A DNA stretch of 64,000 nucleotides. Source: Tissierellia bacterium. GTDB taxonomy: Bacteria; Bacillota; Clostridia; Tissierellales; Peptoniphilaceae. The notes beneath the pieces are model-generated. The model was not told the DNA's origin. It did no database searches and saw only the letters and a program-made list of their open reading frames with translations. Where the stretch lies: assembly GCA_030537855.1 (NCBI GenBank), contig JAUNVD010000003.1, positions 29,005-93,004 of the forward strand. Reading direction: 5' to 3'. Both the position numbers and the translations under genes were made by a program. This document shows positions 62,254-64,000 of the stretch, in pieces (position 1 is the first letter of the stretch; each line of letters begins with the position of its first letter).

Positions 62254-62312
62254 AGTATCACCATTTTTATTATATCAAAATCTAAAGAAAAATGATAGAA
62301 AGCTATATGTAA

Positions 62313-62383
62313 CTTTCCACAAGATATGCACATAACCTTTGGGATAAACAGTGTTACCCACATACTTATCCACAGTATCCACA
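62313..62383 (+). promoter_or_regulatory. Cluster of DnaA boxes
   Basis: TTATCCACA at 62366-62374 is a perfect box and directly abuts GTATCCACA (62375-62383). TTACCCACA (62354-62362), ATATGCACA (62324-62332) and CTTTCCACA (62313-62321) each differ by one position from TTWTNCACA. All five point the same way within 71 bp. An AT-rich stretch follows on the 3' side. It may be a DnaA-binding regulatory or titration site; an origin is less likely because dnaA/dnaN are not adjacent. Confidence 0.7.
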
Positions 62384-62502
62384 AATGGTTAAAAATATGT
62401 TCGCAAAAATATATAATATAAGAATATTTTATAGCTAGAGAATCTTAAAGATTTATAATATTTTAGGAAAAGTAAAAAATATTCACGTAAGTAAAAATGT
62501 AG

Positions 62503-62532
62503 TTGAATAATGATTTCAAAATAGGGTATATT
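62503..62532 (+). promoter_or_regulatory. Possible promoter of hpf
   Basis: TTGAAT (62503-62508), an 18-nt spacer and TATATT (62527-62532), 38 nt before the ATG. Confidence 0.45.
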
Positions 62533-62570
62533 ACCAATACATTTAAAATGTAATTGAGAGGAGTGTTAGT

Positions 62571-63113
62571 ATGTTATTAGAATTTGTAGGTAAGAACATT
62601 GAATTAACCGATGCTTTGAAAAATCAAGCTGAAAAGAAATTGTCAAAATTAGATCGATACTTTAATGAGGAGATTGAGGGTAAAATTACCTTCAGTACTC
62701 AAAAAGGAAATCGAACGGCTGAGGTGACTATTTACTTACCGGGTACGATTCTCCGCTCAGAAGAGACGACAGCTGATATGTATGCTTCTATAGATAAAGC
62801 AGTAGATGTCTTGGAGCGTCAAGTACGTAAATACAAAACACGCTTGAAAAAGAGATACCAAAATACGGAAACTATTCGATTTGAAAACTTTGAACAGTCC
62901 ATTCCTGAAAAAGGAGATGAAACAGCAGATCCTCAAATCATCAAACGTAAAAAGTTTGACTTAAAACCAATGAATGTGGAAGAGGCAATTTTACAAATGG
63001 AATTATTAAACCATAATTTCTTTGTATTCCTTGATGGTGACACGGGAAGAGTTTCTGTACTTTACAAAAGAGAGGACGGGAACTACGGACAAATTGAAGT
63101 CGAATCGGCTTAA
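62571..63113 (+). CDS. hpf: Ribosome hibernation promoting factor, long form
   Basis: Binds the 30S decoding site and pairs 70S ribosomes into inactive 100S dimers in slow growth. The 180-residue protein has the N-terminal HPF/YfiA domain (FVGKNIELTDALKNQAEKKLSKLDRYF...VTIYLPGTILRSEE..DMYASIDKAVDVLERQVRKYK, about 1-100), a linker, and the C-terminal dimerisation domain (IIKRKKFDLKPMNVEEAILQMELLNHNFFVFLDGDTGRVSVLYKRED, about 123-175). That is the long Gram-positive form. AGAGGAG precedes the ATG. A DnaA-box cluster lies 190-260 bp upstream. Confidence 0.96.
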   Translation: MLLEFVGKNIELTDALKNQAEKKLSKLDRYFNEEIEGKITFSTQKGNRTAEVTIYLPGTILRSEETTADMYASIDKAVDVLERQVRKYKTRLKKRYQNTETIRFENFEQSIPEKGDETADPQIIKRKKFDLKPMNVEEAILQMELLNHNFFVFLDGDTGRVSVLYKREDGNYGQIEVESA

Positions 63114-63117
63114 CATA

Positions 63118-63145
63118 AAGGGCAGCAAGTCTGCCCTTCTTTTTT
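63118..63145 (+). terminator. Rho-independent terminator after hpf
   Basis: AAGGGCAG (63118-63125) pairs with CTGCCCTT (63131-63138), loop CAAGT, then CTTTTTT. It ends 17 nt before the next ATG. Confidence 0.8.
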
Positions 63146-63155
63146 CGGAGGAATT

Positions 63156-63599
63156 ATGAACAATTACTATATATTTAATAATATATTTAAAGTGGAATAT
63201 ATATCAACAATATTTTCAGATATTATAGAAAAGGGGAAAAAATTTATTGTTCACTTTCCAGGAACAGAAGAAATAGATTCAGAAAATCCACAAGAACGTG
63301 GGAAAGAAGAATTTTTAAACTTAGAAAATGTTCAAATAGGCTCTTCGGAATATATGAAAGAAGGTATTAAAATTGTTGGAGATTTAAACTTAAAGAGTAA
63401 AAATCTATTCTATCAATATTTTTCGAAAGCTAGTATTAATGGAAGGAAAGAAGGACTATATCATTTTTCAATCCATAATGAAGAAAATATGATTTTTGAG
63501 ATTCAAAATTTTTGTATCGGCTATATCTTATGTAATTTTTATAACGAGTCGGAACAAGAGGATTTAGGCTTACATCAATATGAAAAATTCATATTATAA
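63156..63599 (+). CDS. Hypothetical protein between hpf and the prephenate dehydrogenase gene
   Basis: I do not recognise this 147-residue protein. It has no signal peptide or membrane segment, is acidic with many Asn, Tyr, Phe and Ile residues, and has two cysteines near the C-terminus (NFCIGYILCNFY). A good ribosome site (GGAGG) precedes the ATG at 63156, and it ends at its own terminator, so it is probably a real gene. It has no promoter between the hpf terminator and its start, implying read-through from hpf. Confidence 0.65.
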   Translation: MNNYYIFNNIFKVEYISTIFSDIIEKGKKFIVHFPGTEEIDSENPQERGKEEFLNLENVQIGSSEYMKEGIKIVGDLNLKSKNLFYQYFSKASINGRKEGLYHFSIHNEENMIFEIQNFCIGYILCNFYNESEQEDLGLHQYEKFIL

Positions 63600-63600
63600 G

Positions 63601-63624
63601 AAAGAGGGGTAACCCTCTTTTTTT
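63601..63624 (+). terminator. Rho-independent terminator after the hypothetical gene
   Basis: AAAGAGGG (63601-63608) pairs with CCCTCTTT (63613-63620) around a GTAA tetraloop, then a T run. Confidence 0.8.
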
Positions 63625-63662
63625 ATGGTCAAAAATTTTTGTAACAATCTATCAATTTACTA

Positions 63663-63671
63663 TGTTATAAT
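63663..63671 (+). promoter_or_regulatory. Extended -10 promoter of the prephenate dehydrogenase gene
   Basis: TGTTATAAT (63663-63671) combines the TG extension with a perfect -10. A weak -35 (GTAACA at 63641) is 19 nt upstream. The ATG follows 34 nt later. Confidence 0.55.
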
Positions 63672-63705
63672 AAGATGTAAATGCTAAAGATTATGGAGTA
63701 CAAAT

Positions 63706-64000
63706 ATGAACAAATTTATAGAAAAATCCCCAAACCTTTTCTTTATCGGCTTCGGTTTAATGGGTGGTTCTTTGTGTAAGTCCTTACGAAATCGAGGATA
63801 TCAAGGAGAAATCATGGTTTGGGATCGAAATAAACAGGGAGTTAAACAAGGAATTGAAGAAAAAGTAATTAATTATGGAACTTATTCCATTAAAGAAGGA
63901 ACAAAATTTGCAGATATTGTTATTTTAGCGACCCCATTACATTTTTTCCGTGGTATTATATCTCAATTAACAGAAGTCTTAGACAAAGAAATCCTGTTAT
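63706..64000 (+). CDS. tyrA: Prephenate dehydrogenase (TyrA), N-terminal part, runs off the window
   Basis: The ATG at 63706 lies 8 nt after GGAG. The 98 visible residues form the start of a Rossmann fold: FFIGFGLMGGSLCKSLRNRGY with the dinucleotide-binding GxGxxGGS, the ribose-binding acidic residue in VWDRN, and ADIVILATPLHFF. This matches TyrA-type prephenate or arogenate dehydrogenases, which convert prephenate toward tyrosine using NAD(P). The catalytic half lies beyond the window, so a related 2-hydroxyacid-type dehydrogenase cannot be excluded. Shikimate-pathway genes probably follow. Confidence 0.8.
   Translation, partial: MNKFIEKSPNLFFIGFGLMGGSLCKSLRNRGYQGEIMVWDRNKQGVKQGIEEKVINYGTYSIKEGTKFADIVILATPLHFFRGIISQLTEVLDKEILL

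Larger units (their letters stand above)
62254..62570. other. 317-bp divergent intergenic region with a DnaA-box cluster and AT-rich tract
   Basis: No gene is seen. It holds the minus-strand -10 of the exporter-family gene (62269-62274), five DnaA-box-like 9-mers (62313-62383) and a strongly AT-rich stretch (about 62384-62490). The hpf promoter lies at its right end. Confidence 0.7.

Noticed and set aside
62313..62490. Chromosomal replication origin
   Set aside because: DnaA boxes and AT-rich DNA are present, but dnaA, dnaN, rpmH, gyrA/B or parAB are not adjacent, so oriC is not claimed.
1..64000. tRNA or rRNA genes, CRISPR arrays, prophage or intact insertion sequences
   Set aside because: Reading all intergenic gaps showed no cloverleaf-like or rRNA sequence, no spaced direct repeats and no transposase or integrase.

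Overview
The window is AT-rich (about one-third G+C by eye) chromosomal DNA from a low-GC Gram-positive anaerobe of the Clostridia/Tissierellia type. Supporting signs are strong AGGAGG-type ribosome sites, many TTG and GTG starts, GatCAB, RecD2, a SAM-I riboswitch, a butyryl-CoA:acetate CoA-transferase type enzyme, and the conserved Firmicutes order pth-mfd-prsA-mazG-hup-rqcP-divIC-S1-tilS-hpt-ftsH. Sporulation genes that normally sit inside that order (spoVT, a spoVB-like gene, yabP, yabQ, spoIIE) are all missing, so the lineage is probably asporogenous. I cannot name the genus. No rRNA, tRNA, CRISPR array, prophage or intact insertion sequence was seen.

Layout. 1-8.8 kb: the end of a probable surface protein, tcdA, then pcrA-ligA-gatC-gatA-gatB. 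8.8-10.8 kb (minus): a CofE-like ligase and 5-formyl-THF cyclo-ligase. 10.8-21.2 kb: ftsE-ftsX, a coiled-coil M23 hydrolase, ctpA, uvrB-uvrA, an L,D-transpeptidase and an SRAP (YedK) protein. 21.2-23.7 kb: a polar amino-acid ABC importer behind a long structured leader. 24.1-38.8 kb: glmU-prs-pth-mfd and the division/translation cluster ending in ftsH. 39.0-42.9 kb (minus): a class A PBP and an APC permease. 43.2-49.0 kb: a P1 peptidase, an ECF S component, coaX, dusB, greA, lysS. 49.0-55.7 kb: an orphan membrane protein, CoA-transferase, riboswitch-metK, recD2, comF. 55.7-62.3 kb: yihY (minus), a two-component system with sortase B, then (minus) an aromatic-acid-exporter family protein coupled to a 564-residue protein I do not recognise. 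62.5-64.0 kb: hpf, a small unknown gene, and the start of a prephenate dehydrogenase gene.

Most genes are housekeeping: DNA repair and replication, cell-envelope growth and turnover, tRNA and translation quality control, nucleotide and one-carbon metabolism. The more unusual signals are non-coding. They are a tight same-orientation cluster of DnaA boxes next to an AT-rich tract upstream of hpf, a promoter plus pseudoknot-capable leader before the ABC importer, a terminator-like attenuator in the greA leader, nested inverted repeats upstream of the APC permease, and a recurring pattern of U-tailed hairpins placed 12-35 nt ahead of the next co-directional gene.
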